From Hymenobacter sp. YIM 151500-1 (GTDB lineage Bacteria; Bacteroidota; Bacteroidia; Cytophagales; Hymenobacteraceae): a DNA stretch of 64,000 nt. Positions 16,218 through 24,584 of the stretch are shown here, in pieces. The stretch spans positions 2,232,001 through 2,296,000 of the forward strand of contig NZ_CP110139.1 in the NCBI RefSeq assembly GCF_025979885.1, given 5' to 3'. A program made the translations under genes and the position numbers. Under the pieces are notes generated by a model that was given only the letters and a program-made list of their open reading frames with translations, was not told the origin of the DNA and made no database searches. Numbering within the stretch: the first letter of the stretch is position 1; each line of letters starts with the position of its first letter.

Positions 16218-16861
16218 AACATTTTCAACCCTGCCCGCAGCAGCCCCAGCCACAGCACGGCCCCGGCGAAGCCGGCCAGTACGTCGGTGGCGTAGTGCAC
16301 GTGCAGGTACACGCGGGTGAGGCCGATGAGCAAGGCCCACCCGACCAGGGCCGCGGCCCAGGCGGGGTGGTGGCCCCGGCGCCAGACGAGCCAGGCCAGG
16401 CAGCCGTACAGGCTCAGGCCAATCATGGCGTGGCCGCTGGGGAAGCTCAGGCCCAGCTGCTGCACAAGAGCCGAGCTGGGGCGCAGGCGGTGGAAGTAGG
16501 TTTTGAGCAGTTGGTTGAGCAGGGCCGCCCCGGCCACGGCCAGGAATACGGCCAGCGCGGCGCGGGCCGCGCCACGCCGCCGCAACCACCACGGCAGCAC
16601 CAGCGCTGCCACAACCAAAAAGGGCAGGGAGGCAAAAAACGTTACTGCCTGCATTACGGCCGTGAGGCCGGGTACTGCGCGGCGCAGCGCATCCATCTGG
16701 GCAAAGGCCCAGGTGTCGAAAGCCACGGTGGGGGCGCCGAACACCACCCGCACCAAGTAGAAAAACAGGGCAAACGAGGCCAGAAACACACCGCCCAGCA
16801 GCAGGGCCTCCAAACTCAGCAGCTTCAGCGCCGCCACCACGCGGGCGGTTAGTTTTTTCAT
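16187..16861 (-). CDS. PAP2-family lipid phosphatase (first of three)
   Basis: 224 residues, about six membrane helices. The three phosphatase motifs are intact: KTYFHRLRP (K-x6-RP), PSGH, and TRVYLHVHYATD (R-x5-H-x3-D). These enzymes dephosphorylate undecaprenyl pyrophosphate, phosphatidate or related lipids on the outer face of the inner membrane. The exact substrate is unknown. The start MKKLTARVV at 16861 was chosen ahead of a longer frame that crosses the terminator and tRNA. The last residues, PETVRGEK, are translated from the neighbouring family C repeat. Confidence 0.9.
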   Translation of the reverse strand: MKKLTARVVAALKLLSLEALLLGGVFLASFALFFYLVRVVFGAPTVAFDTWAFAQMDALRRAVPGLTAVMQAVTFFASLPFLVVAALVLPWWLRRRGAARAALAVFLAVAGAALLNQLLKTYFHRLRPSSALVQQLGLSFPSGHAMIGLSLYGCLAWLVWRRGHHPAWAAALVGWALLIGLTRVYLHVHYATDVLAGFAGAVLWLGLLRAGLKMFRPETVRGEK

Positions 16862-16940
16862 GAGACAACGAGGGCGCCGAGTTACGAAAGCTCGGCTTCG
16901 GCTTGTACGGCCCAGCTGAAGCAAGAGCAGCACCATACCG

Positions 16941-16986
16941 CACAACAAAAAAGCCGGTCCATTGCTGGACCGGCTTTTTTGTTGTG
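16941..16986. terminator. Intrinsic terminator downstream of tRNA-Leu
   Basis: A 20-bp perfect stem (CACAACAAAAAAGCCGGTCC and complement) around a 6-base loop, with an A run on one side and a T run on the other. It directly follows the tRNA on the minus strand and separates it from the PAP2 gene. Confidence 0.85.
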
Positions 16987-17066
16987 CGCTCGGAGAGACT
17001 CGAACTCTCACACCTTTCGGAACTGCCGCCTGAAGACAGCGCGTCTACCAATTTCGCCACAAGCGC
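16985..17066 (-). tRNA. tRNA-Leu (anticodon CAG)
   Basis: Read on the minus strand. The acceptor stem GCGCTTG pairs with CGAGCGC (7 bp, one G-U). The D region is TGGCGAAATTGGTAGACGC, typical of tRNA-Leu. The anticodon stem CTGTC/GGCAG encloses the loop TTCAGGC, giving anticodon CAG. A long variable arm (TTCCGAAAGG) and a T arm with GTTCGAG follow. The discriminator is A, as expected for leucine. CCA is not encoded. Confidence 0.95.
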
Positions 17067-17198
17067 ATCTTATGTGTATCGCCTGACGCCGTAGTGAGTG
17101 TCGTTTGATGCTGCAAAGATAGACGCCTTTTCCGACGTATGTCAAGCTTTCAGGCAAAAAAACCCGCAAAAAGATTAGCATCGGAGGCCGAATGCGCG

Positions 17199-17915
17199 CT
17201 ATACGGGCTGTTTTTCAGCTGCTTGCAGCTGGTCTTTGAAACGGTTTCTGACGCGCGTTTCCAGCTGCCGCAGCAGCGGAATGGCCACCAGCAGCCACAC
17301 GGCCCCGGCCATGAAGCCGGCTAGCACGTCGGTGGCGTAGTGCACCCGCAGGTACACCCGCGTGAGGCCGATGAGTAGTATCAGCACGGCCAAGCTGGCC
17401 GTGAGTGCGTAGCGCAGGGCCGGCCGCTGCACGTGGGTCCAGGCCAGGTACATGAGCAGGCCGTAGAACGAGGCCGATATCATGGCGTGGCCGCTGGGGA
17501 AGCTCAGGCCGCTGGCCGAGGTGAGCGGCAGCAGTGGGCGGGGCCGCTGGTAGAACTGCTTCAGCAGCAGGTTGAGCGTGATGCTGCCCAGGGCCACCAC
17601 CGGTACCAGCAGCGAGTACCAGCGGTGGCGGCGCCGGAGCAGAAAAACCAGGCTCAGCCCCAGTCCGGCGGCCGTAATAAAGTAGCGCGAGGCCAGAAAC
17701 GTCAGGGCCTCTACCCATTGCTGCCGGCCGGGCCCCAGCAGCCGGCGCACCCAGCGAAAAGCTCCGGCGTCAAAGGAAGCGGCATCCTGGTCGAACACCT
17801 CCCGGCCCAGCGCCAGAAACGCCACTACGCCCAGCGTACCGAGCACCAGCGTAATGGCAAACTCCGTGGCAAAAAGGGTGAGGCCGGCCAGCAGCCGCCG
17901 AAACGTGGTGGTCAT
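17199..17915 (-). CDS. PAP2-family lipid phosphatase (second of three)
   Basis: 238 residues with about six membrane helices. Motifs: KQFYQRPRP, PSGHAMI and TRVYLRVHYATD, all intact. It is closely similar to the neighbouring PAP2 across the tRNA (both share SFPSGHAMI and VHYATDVLAGF), so the two are probably an old tandem duplication. Predicted to release phosphate from a lipid phosphate or polyprenyl pyrophosphate outside the cytoplasm. The C-terminal tail KDQLQAAEKQPV is hydrophilic and cytosolic if the usual topology holds. Confidence 0.92.
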   Translation of the reverse strand: MTTTFRRLLAGLTLFATEFAITLVLGTLGVVAFLALGREVFDQDAASFDAGAFRWVRRLLGPGRQQWVEALTFLASRYFITAAGLGLSLVFLLRRRHRWYSLLVPVVALGSITLNLLLKQFYQRPRPLLPLTSASGLSFPSGHAMISASFYGLLMYLAWTHVQRPALRYALTASLAVLILLIGLTRVYLRVHYATDVLAGFMAGAVWLLVAIPLLRQLETRVRNRFKDQLQAAEKQPV

Positions 17916-18037
17916 GTGGGCAATGCAACAGACGAAGGCAACGGGTGCCCCGCGAGGTAGCCTGTACGGGAAATAAGCCAGGCCGATGAAAGGGAAGCTG
18001 GCCGTGACGAGTATAAAGCAATATGCAGGAAAATAGC

Positions 18038-18128
18038 CGGTCCTGCTGCGCTAACCGAGGCATCCTTACCGCGTCATCAGAGCTGTTCGATGAAACGCTA
18101 AAACTGCTTTGGCTAGTGCAGCAGGACG
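18038..18128. repeat. Degenerate inverted repeat, family E (GTCCTGCTG type)
   Basis: Left arm CGGTCCTGCTGCGCTAACCG and right arm TTTGGCTAGTGCAGCAGGAC pair imperfectly. The GGCATC motif next to the left arm recalls GAAGCATC in the better copies at 8994 and 51475. It lies between the divergent PAP2 and methyltransferase genes. Confidence 0.55.
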
Positions 18129-18190
18129 TTCTGGCCGTAGAAAATTTCTGGGCAGCTTCAAAGACAATGTTTGATGTTACACCCCCGCTT

Positions 18191-18874
18191 ATGAACGGCA
18201 CCCATTCCCGGCCAAGCCCCCGGCAGCCTGCCGCCTTGGGCCGCGACGCAGGCTTTGATGCAGTAGCTGGCTGGTACGATGCGCTGGCGGCGCTGGTGTT
18301 TGGCCGGAGCCTGCGCCGGGCTCAGCAGACGGCGCTGGACGCAGGCTTGCCGGCCGGGGCGCCGCGGGTGCTGATTATCGGAGGCGGCACGGGCTGGGTG
18401 CTGGGCCAGGTGCTGCGCCGGCACCCGGCGGCCCGCATTCTGTATCTGGAAGCTTCGGCCGGTATGCTGGGGCGGAGCCGGGCCTGGCTCCGCCGCCACC
18501 TGCCGCAGCACGAAGCGCAGGTAGAGTTTCGGCTGGGGACGGAGCAGGACCTGGCAGGCTACGGGCAGTTTGATGCGGTAGTGGCTTTTTTCTTTTTTGA
18601 CTTGTTTACCGCCGCCCGGCTGCGCCAGCTGCTGGCGCAGCTGCACGCCACGCTGCTGCCCGGCGCGGCCTGGCTAGTAGCCGATTTTGGCACGCCCGGC
18701 CGCTGGTGGCACCGGTGGCTGTTGGCGCTGATGTACTGGTTTTTCCGCCACACCGCCGGTATCGAGGCCCGGCGGCGCCCTCCCATCGAAGCCGGGCTGT
18801 TACGCCTGGGCCTGCGGCCCGCTCCGGCAGGCACCTTTTTTGGGGGCCTGGTAGAGGCCGTGGTGTGGCGGTAG
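18191..18874 (+). CDS. Class I SAM-dependent methyltransferase
   Basis: 227 residues. The SAM-binding glycine loop is RVLIIGGGTGWVLGQVL (about 53-69), followed by the acidic strand end ILYLEAS and a motif-IV region GQFDAVVAFFFFDLF. It resembles the UbiE-like Methyltransf_11/25 group. The substrate is unknown. The Arg/Leu-rich late segment (HRWLLALMYWFFRHTAG) suggests membrane association. An ATG 8 codons upstream (18167) is equally open. The later one fits better with an AATGTTTG element at 18166-18173 if that is the promoter. Confidence 0.85.
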   Translation: MNGTHSRPSPRQPAALGRDAGFDAVAGWYDALAALVFGRSLRRAQQTALDAGLPAGAPRVLIIGGGTGWVLGQVLRRHPAARILYLEASAGMLGRSRAWLRRHLPQHEAQVEFRLGTEQDLAGYGQFDAVVAFFFFDLFTAARLRQLLAQLHATLLPGAAWLVADFGTPGRWWHRWLLALMYWFFRHTAGIEARRRPPIEAGLLRLGLRPAPAGTFFGGLVEAVVWR

Positions 18875-18927
18875 TGCAGCCATCTGCCGGGCTTATCTTG
18901 CGGCGCCTTTTCACTTTTTCCATTAGT

Positions 18928-20121
18928 ATGTCTCGAACGTTTACGGTCTTCTTTTTACTGCTTGGTGGCTTATTGGTAGGTGGTTCGCGGGCTGGACTAG
19001 CGCAGTACCGCTGGCAGCCGGCCCGCCTCGTACTTCGGGCGGCGCCCACCGATACGCTAGCGGCCTGGGCCCGCTACTACGCCGGGCAGGTAGAGGTGCT
19101 GCCGGCCGCCGGCGGCTCCCGGCGCTCCGTGCTGCTTCCGGACCTGGTATTGTGGCAGACAGCGGCCGGGGCCGTGTACGAACCCACTCCGGCCCGGCTG
19201 GCTCGCCATACCCCGGCGCCGGTTGTGCAAAAGCTGGTCGGCGGCCCGGCTTCGCTGTTTATCGACGAAAGCAGCTCTCAGCAGCGCTACCTGGTGCTGA
19301 CGGCTGACTCCGGCTACGCGCTGCCGCGCAACAACTACTTGCAGCAGCTGCACTACGCTTTACCCGGCTGTCCGGCTACTTCGCCCGACTCCCTGGAGGC
19401 TGGGGCCCGGCGCCTCCGCTACACCGGCCGCAGCCTTGCGCCCCTGGTAGCCCGCTACGGAAAATGCCGCCCGCCCGCCAGCCCGGTGCAGGTGCTGGAG
19501 CCGCGCAGCGGCGCCCGGCTTCAGCTGGGCCTTTGGGCTGGGGCGCAGCACATTCAGCTACGGTACGCCTACTCGGGTCTGCTGCAAGACACCCGATTTG
19601 CCAACCGCACCGGGCCCACGGCGGGCCTGCTGGCCCGGCTGACGTTCAATGAGCGGCTTTATTTTCAACCGGAGCTTACCTACGTTTCCCTGCAAGGCCA
19701 GGGCAGCTCCGCTCTGCCAACGGGCACCACGGCGTTCAGCCGCACCACTACTTCGGCGCTGAAGCGCCAGATGCTGCTAGGCAACCTGCTGGCGCGCTTT
19801 CACTTCGGGGTGCCGGCGGGCCGCAGGGTGCGCCCGGTGCTGCTGGCTGGTGCCGCCGCCGGCTACGCCCTGGCGTCTCACCTCACCATCAGCACCACCA
19901 CGCGGTTTGCCGATGGGCGCTCCGTGGAAGTCAGTGAGCCAGCCACTGCCGCGCCGTGGGCTGGCGGCTACGTGCTGGGCACAGGCGTTGAGCTGCCCCT
20001 GCTTCGGCGCCGCCCCACGCTGGAGCTGCGCTACCAGGCTGTTACGGTAGCCACCAGCGGCTTGGTGGAGCGGCCACTCCAGGCGCGCTTGCTGCAGTTT
20101 CAGGCCAGCTGGTACTGGTAG
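18928..20121 (+). CDS. Probable outer-membrane beta-barrel protein (397 aa)
   Basis: Signal peptide MSRTFTVFFLLLGGLLVGGS, cleaved near GLAQ. The first 180 mature residues are a mixed soluble region with a cysteine pair (PGCP, GKCRPP). The second half is strand-rich with alternating aromatics (LYFQPELTYVSLQGQG, LLARFHFGVPAG, PVLLAGAAAGYALAS) and ends in W-Y-W, typical of a C-terminal barrel strand. It matches the general PorT/OMP_b-brl look of Bacteroidota. Specific function unknown. It starts 53 bases after the methyltransferase on the same strand. Confidence 0.75.
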   Translation: MSRTFTVFFLLLGGLLVGGSRAGLAQYRWQPARLVLRAAPTDTLAAWARYYAGQVEVLPAAGGSRRSVLLPDLVLWQTAAGAVYEPTPARLARHTPAPVVQKLVGGPASLFIDESSSQQRYLVLTADSGYALPRNNYLQQLHYALPGCPATSPDSLEAGARRLRYTGRSLAPLVARYGKCRPPASPVQVLEPRSGARLQLGLWAGAQHIQLRYAYSGLLQDTRFANRTGPTAGLLARLTFNERLYFQPELTYVSLQGQGSSALPTGTTAFSRTTTSALKRQMLLGNLLARFHFGVPAGRRVRPVLLAGAAAGYALASHLTISTTTRFADGRSVEVSEPATAAPWAGGYVLGTGVELPLLRRRPTLELRYQAVTVATSGLVERPLQARLLQFQASWYW

Positions 20122-20199
20122 CAGCCTTCGTGCAGTCGGCCCGCGAATTTGCCGTAGGTTAGGGCCTTCGTATCGAAATCCACTTCCTGCTTTTCCTCT

Positions 20200-22032
20200 A
20201 TGAACCTGCGGAACTCCGCTGCTTCCCTCCTGCTGGCGTTGCCGCTGGCGTTTAGCCAGCCGGCCCAGGGCCAGGCGCCCGTGCGCTACCAGGTGGCTTT
20301 TCCCAATGCCGTGCACCACGAGGCGCGCATTACCGTCACGTTTGCCGACCTGCCAGCCGGGCCCCTGCGCGTGCGCATGGCTCGCTCCTCGCCCGGCCGC
20401 TACGCCCTGCACGAGTTTGCCAAAAACGTGTACGATGTGCAAGCCACCAACTCGAAAGGCCAGCCGCTGACTGTGAGCCGCCCCGACCCCTACGGCTGGG
20501 ACGTGCCCCGCCACGACGGCACCGTGCGCTTCAGCTACACCCTGTTCGGCGACCGGACCGATGGCACCTACGCCGGTATCGACGCCCGCCACGCCCACCT
20601 GAACATCCCGGCCACGCTGGCCTACGCCGAAGGCCTGGAACAGCGCCCGGCCGAGGTGAAGTTTGACTTACCCGCGGGCTGGTCGGCCGCTACCCAGCTG
20701 CAACCCGCCGCGGGCGGCACCTACACCGCCCCACACCTGCAGTACCTCATGGACTCGCCTACTTCGCTGGGCCCGCAGCAGGTACGCACCTGGCAGCAGG
20801 ATGGGCAAACCATTGAGCTGGCCGTGCTCCACGACGGCACCCTGGCCCAGCTGGACGCCTACGCCGAGCAAGCCAAGAAAGTGGTGCGCGAAGCCGCCGC
20901 CATCTTCGAGGGCCTGCCGAAGTTCGACTTCGGGCGCTACACTTTTGTGGCCAATTACCTGCCCCAGACCAGCGGCGACGGTATGGAGCACCGCAACTCC
21001 ACCAGCCTCACCAGCAACCGCCCCCTGGGTGGCTCCGGCGCCCTCGACAACCTGGGCACCGTGGCCCACGAGTTCTTCCACGCCTACAACGTGGAGCGCA
21101 TTCGTCCGCGCGACCTGGAACCGTTTGATTTTCAGCGGGCCAACATGAGCAACAGCTTGTGGTTTGCAGAAGGCTTCACGCAGTACTACGGCGACTTGCT
21201 GCTGCGCCGCTCGGGCGCCTACACCGACGCGCAGTACTGCCAGGAGGCCGTGGGGCCGCTGGTAAATGCCCTGCTCAACTCGCCGGGAGCTGCGCGCTAC
21301 TCGCCGGTGCACATGAGCCAGCAGGCACCCTTCGTGGATGCCGCCGCCGCCATTGACCCCAGCAACCGCGCCAACACCTACCTCAGCTACTATTACATCG
21401 GCGGGGCCAACGCCCTGGCCCTGGACCTGCTGCTCCGCCAGCAGTTCAAGACCACCCTGGATGCCTACATGCGGGCCGTGTGGCAGCAGCACGGGCAGGC
21501 CCAGCAGAACTACGCCCCCGCCCGCCCCTACACCCTGCCCGACTTGCAGCACGTGCTGGGCGAAGTAGTCAAGGACACGGCCTTTGCGGGGCGCTTCTTC
21601 CGCAACCATATCTACGGCCACCAGCTGCCCAAATTTGAGGAGCTGCTACGCCCGGCCGGCTTGGTGGTGCGCCGCGCCCGCGCCGAGCAGGCCAGTCTGG
21701 TAGCCCGCCTCTCCTTCAACCCCGACGGCTCGGCCACGCTGGGCAGCACCCTCATCGGCAGCCCGCTCTACCAGGCCGGCCTCGACCGAGAAGACGTGCT
21801 GCTCAAACTCGGCGGCAAGCCGCTCAAGGATGCCAAGGAGCTGGAGAAGCTACTGGCCAAGCGCAAGCCCGGCGAGGTGGTGCCCATAGAGTTTCGCACC
21901 CGCGACGGGGTACGCACCGTGCCCGTTACGCTACAGGAAGACCCTACCCTGGAAGTAGTGCCCGCCCCAACGGCCACCCCGGAGCAGCTAGCTTTCCGCA
22001 AGGCCTGGCTGGATAGTAAGGCCGGGCAGTAG
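20200..22032 (+). CDS. M61-family (glycyl aminopeptidase-like) metallopeptidase with PDZ domain
   Basis: 610 residues with a signal peptide ending near AQGQA. An N-terminal immunoglobulin-like M61 domain is followed by the catalytic part: GMEHRNST (262-268), the zinc motif HEFFH (290-294, HExxH) and third ligand E324 in WFAEGFTQYY. Residues 500-585 form a PDZ domain (LIGSPLYQAGLDREDVLLKL). M61 enzymes remove N-terminal glycine or alanine from peptides, here in the periplasm or outside. Single gene, closed by the terminator at 22103. Confidence 0.95.
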   Translation: MNLRNSAASLLLALPLAFSQPAQGQAPVRYQVAFPNAVHHEARITVTFADLPAGPLRVRMARSSPGRYALHEFAKNVYDVQATNSKGQPLTVSRPDPYGWDVPRHDGTVRFSYTLFGDRTDGTYAGIDARHAHLNIPATLAYAEGLEQRPAEVKFDLPAGWSAATQLQPAAGGTYTAPHLQYLMDSPTSLGPQQVRTWQQDGQTIELAVLHDGTLAQLDAYAEQAKKVVREAAAIFEGLPKFDFGRYTFVANYLPQTSGDGMEHRNSTSLTSNRPLGGSGALDNLGTVAHEFFHAYNVERIRPRDLEPFDFQRANMSNSLWFAEGFTQYYGDLLLRRSGAYTDAQYCQEAVGPLVNALLNSPGAARYSPVHMSQQAPFVDAAAAIDPSNRANTYLSYYYIGGANALALDLLLRQQFKTTLDAYMRAVWQQHGQAQQNYAPARPYTLPDLQHVLGEVVKDTAFAGRFFRNHIYGHQLPKFEELLRPAGLVVRRARAEQASLVARLSFNPDGSATLGSTLIGSPLYQAGLDREDVLLKLGGKPLKDAKELEKLLAKRKPGEVVPIEFRTRDGVRTVPVTLQEDPTLEVVPAPTATPEQLAFRKAWLDSKAGQ

Positions 22033-22102
22033 CACCGTAGAGACGCATTATTGCGTCTTGTTGCCGGATGGTTTATTACGGCGGCTGTACCAACCACATG
22101 AA

Positions 22103-22144
22103 GCCAAACGCCCCGCTCAACAGCTGTTGAGCGGGGCGTTTGGC
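22103..22144. terminator. Bidirectional intrinsic terminator
   Basis: A fully palindromic 42-base sequence, GCCAAACGCCCCGCTCAACA and its complement around GC. It lies between the converging M61 and Bax-inhibitor genes. U runs are short (GTTT), so the strength is uncertain. Confidence 0.7.
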
Positions 22145-22159
22145 TGTTGGGGTATCGTT

Positions 22160-22891
22160 CTACCGCCGGCGGCCGAAGAAGCGGAGCAGGTAGAGGAACA
22201 GATTAATGAAGTCGAGGTAGAGGGTGAGGGCGCCCAGCACGGCGGCTTTGCGGTCGGTGCTTTCGTCTTCGAGACCGAGGAAGGCCAGGGTTTTCACCTT
22301 CTGGGTGTCGTAGGCGGTGAGGGCCACGAACAGCAGCACGCCCACAAATGACGTAATCCAGTACAGAGTGGAGCTAGCCAAAAACATATTCACCACCGAG
22401 GCCAGGATTAGGCCAATCACCCCCATAAAGAGCAGGTTGCCCCAGCGCGACAAGTCGGTGCCGGTGAAGTAACCATAAAGGCTCATTACTCCAAACGTGC
22501 CGGCGGTGATGAAGAAGGTGGAGGCAATGGACTCGGCCGTGTACAGCAGGAAGATGATGCCCAGCGTGAGGCCGTTGAGCAGGGCATAGCCCATGAAGAC
22601 GCCAGTGGTGGTTCCGGCCGACCACTCCAGGCCTTTGCCGGAGAGGAAACCCACCGTTACTACCTGCGCCAGCAGCAGCCCCAGAAACACCCAGCGGCTG
22701 CCGAATAGCAGCTCCTGCATCGTAGCGGAGCTGCCCACCCACAAGGCTACGGCCCCGCTCAGGGCCAGAGCGGCAGCCATCCAACCGTACACGCGCGTCA
22801 TAAACCGTCCCGTCACCCGCGAGGCTTCTTCGGGCGTGAGCGTCAGCTGGGGTTGTTGGTACGGGGTTTCTTCAGAGGTAAATTGTTCCAT
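22160..22891 (-). CDS. Bax inhibitor-1/YccA family membrane protein
   Basis: 243 residues, seven predicted membrane helices after a 30-residue hydrophilic start. The family segments are present: FMTRVYGWMAAALALSGAVA as helix 1, MGYALLNGLTLGIIF in the middle and the last-helix pair ALTLYLDFINLFLYLLRFF. The conserved acids that make up the pH-sensing pair of BsYetJ-type channels are plausibly D in FVALTAYDTQKV and D in LYLDFINLF. Expected to be an inner-membrane calcium-leak or protease-modulating protein. The exact role is unknown in Bacteroidota. Confidence 0.93.
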   Translation of the reverse strand: MEQFTSEETPYQQPQLTLTPEEASRVTGRFMTRVYGWMAAALALSGAVALWVGSSATMQELLFGSRWVFLGLLLAQVVTVGFLSGKGLEWSAGTTTGVFMGYALLNGLTLGIIFLLYTAESIASTFFITAGTFGVMSLYGYFTGTDLSRWGNLLFMGVIGLILASVVNMFLASSTLYWITSFVGVLLFVALTAYDTQKVKTLAFLGLEDESTDRKAAVLGALTLYLDFINLFLYLLRFFGRRR

Positions 22892-22974
22892 GATGGATGA
22901 AAATAGGAAGTGAAATGTGCAGGCAAAATACTGCTTTGCGGCAGTTTACGCATGGGCACCAGTAAGGTGTTTCC

Positions 22975-23142
22975 AGCCCCACCCCAACCCCTCTCCTGTT
23001 GGGAGGGGCTCTAACTTTTAGCTGACGTTCTATGGTTTATCAACCACCCCTAACCCCTTCTCAGATGAGGAGGGGAATTAGCCTCTAGTTCTAAAAACTA
23101 GTTCCCCCTCTCTTTTGGAGAGGGGGCTAGGGGGTGAGGTCC
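22975..23142. repeat. Composite repeat, family A (copy 2)
   Basis: Three small GC palindromes in a row: CCCCTCTCCTGTTGGGAGGGG (shortened to CCCCTCTCC-loop-GGGAGGGG), ACCCCTTCTCA-loop-GAGGAGGGG, and CCCCCTCTCTTTTGGAGAGGG. The right end, CTAGGGGGTGAGG, is identical to the right end of the copy at 208-250. The left part CCCCACCCCAACCCCTC also occurs in the centre of copy 1. It lies between two divergent genes and reaches to within 22 bases of the MFS start codon. Confidence 0.85.
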
Positions 23143-23149
23143 GGCACTG

Positions 23150-23157
23150 TACCTTTA
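23150..23157 (+). promoter_or_regulatory. Near-consensus -7 element before the MFS gene
   Basis: TACCTTTA (one mismatch to TAnnTTTG) ends 6 bases before the ATG at 23164 and directly abuts the family A repeat. A leaderless transcript is implied. Confidence 0.35.
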
Positions 23158-23163
23158 CACCCC

Positions 23164-24378
23164 ATGCCGAAAGACCGACGCCTGCTGCTGATTTACACGA
23201 TTATTCTGCTTGACGTGCTGGTGGGCTCGGCGGTGGGGCCAGTGATGCCGGAGTTTGTGCGGGGGCTGGCGCAGCCCCAGCTGTGGCTGTCAGTGGGGGC
23301 GGGCGTGTTTCTGGGGGTGCAGCTGTTTTCGGCGCCGGTGCTGGGCAAGCTGTCGGACGGCTACGGGCGGCGGCCCATCCTAATTTTTTCGGCCGTGGGC
23401 ACGCTGCTGGCCAACGTGCTGCTGCTGCCAGTGCGGGCCAGTCTGTACTTCGTCAACCGGGTATCGGATGGGCTGACCAACGGCATGTACGCCACCATGC
23501 GCTCGGCCATCACCGACTTGTCGCCCAAGGACGAGCTGTTCAAGAACCTGGGCATCGAAGGCGCCATCATTTCGCTGGCTTTCGTGCTGGGCCCGATGGC
23601 GGCCGGGGTGCTGCTCACGGTGCTCGACGTGCCCCCGGCTCAGCAGGCCTCCTACGTGGTAGGGCTGGGCGTGACGCTGGCCGCCCTCAACGTGGGGCTG
23701 AGCATGCTCTTGCGCGAAACCCACACCCAGCCTACCGGAGTGCGCGGGGCCGAGCTGCGGGCCGAGCTGGGCCGCGCCCTCAACCTGTTGACGCTCTGGG
23801 CCCGCCTGCGCGCCAAAGACGGGCCCGGCCGAGGCCTGCGCGGCATCGTGCTCACGCAGGTGGCCCTTACGCTCAGCACCGGCTACTACTTCTACTTCGT
23901 GCCCTTCGTGAGCGTGGGTGAGCTGGGCATGGACGCCCGCGCCATTTCCTACTTCTTTATGTACTTCGGGGCCCTGAGCGTGGGGCTCAACTACGTGTTC
24001 TACACCTATTTGGCCGACCGAATCAACCAGCGCCGGGCTATTGTGTGGCTGGCAGCCCTGGGCGTGCCAGTGCTGGCCGCCTACGGCCTGATTGGCTCCT
24101 CCCGCCCCGCCCTCTACGTGCTCGTCACCCTCGACTGCTTCACGCTTTCCCTTATCCAGGGTCTGCTGGAAGGCCTGCTGGCCCAGCGCACCACCGAGGA
24201 AGACCGGGGTGAGATTTTCGGGCTCAACCAGGCATTTCAGGGCCTGGCCAGCTTCATCAGCACCCTCGTGTTTGGGGTTTTGTCGATTATTGATCTGCGC
24301 CTGCCCTGGGCGTGGTTTGCCCTGTGTCTGGCCGCGGTGGCGTGGCTGGCCGGGCGGAACGATGAGGTGATGGGGTGA
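23164..24378 (+). CDS. MFS transporter (TetA-like 12-helix exporter)
   Basis: 404 residues, 12 predicted helices. The MFS motif A is in the first cytoplasmic loop: GKLSDGYGRRPILIFS (about 61-76). The second half repeats a weaker form, YLADRINQRRAIVWL. The lack of a large central domain and the helix-1 start LLLIYTIILLDVLVGSAVGP fit the DHA1/TetA drug-export group. Substrate unknown. It probably moves a small molecule out in exchange for protons. The ATG at 23164 was chosen because a GTG ten codons upstream would translate repeat DNA. Confidence 0.88.
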   Translation: MPKDRRLLLIYTIILLDVLVGSAVGPVMPEFVRGLAQPQLWLSVGAGVFLGVQLFSAPVLGKLSDGYGRRPILIFSAVGTLLANVLLLPVRASLYFVNRVSDGLTNGMYATMRSAITDLSPKDELFKNLGIEGAIISLAFVLGPMAAGVLLTVLDVPPAQQASYVVGLGVTLAALNVGLSMLLRETHTQPTGVRGAELRAELGRALNLLTLWARLRAKDGPGRGLRGIVLTQVALTLSTGYYFYFVPFVSVGELGMDARAISYFFMYFGALSVGLNYVFYTYLADRINQRRAIVWLAALGVPVLAAYGLIGSSRPALYVLVTLDCFTLSLIQGLLEGLLAQRTTEEDRGEIFGLNQAFQGLASFISTLVFGVLSIIDLRLPWAWFALCLAAVAWLAGRNDEVMG

Positions 24379-24584
24379 CTGGTAAGGAGGTGAGACGGAC
24401 GGGGTTGCGGAGCTTGGTCACGCGTTGCAATGCTCGGCTTAGCGGGGCAGTTCCTGGAGTGGCACCGGAAACGACGTGAACAGGCCCGCCCGCAGCGGGT
24501 GCACCTGGCTTGTCCTGCTTGCGTAGCTCTTTGGCGCTGGTGTTTCACTGGTTGGCCTTTGTCCTGCTGGCTCAGCACGCGCCG

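Noticed and set aside
24379..24584. A possible small gene between the MFS gene and the DUF2007-like gene.
   Set aside because: No frame of meaningful length starts and ends here, and the sequence shows no motif; treated as a plain gap between converging genes.
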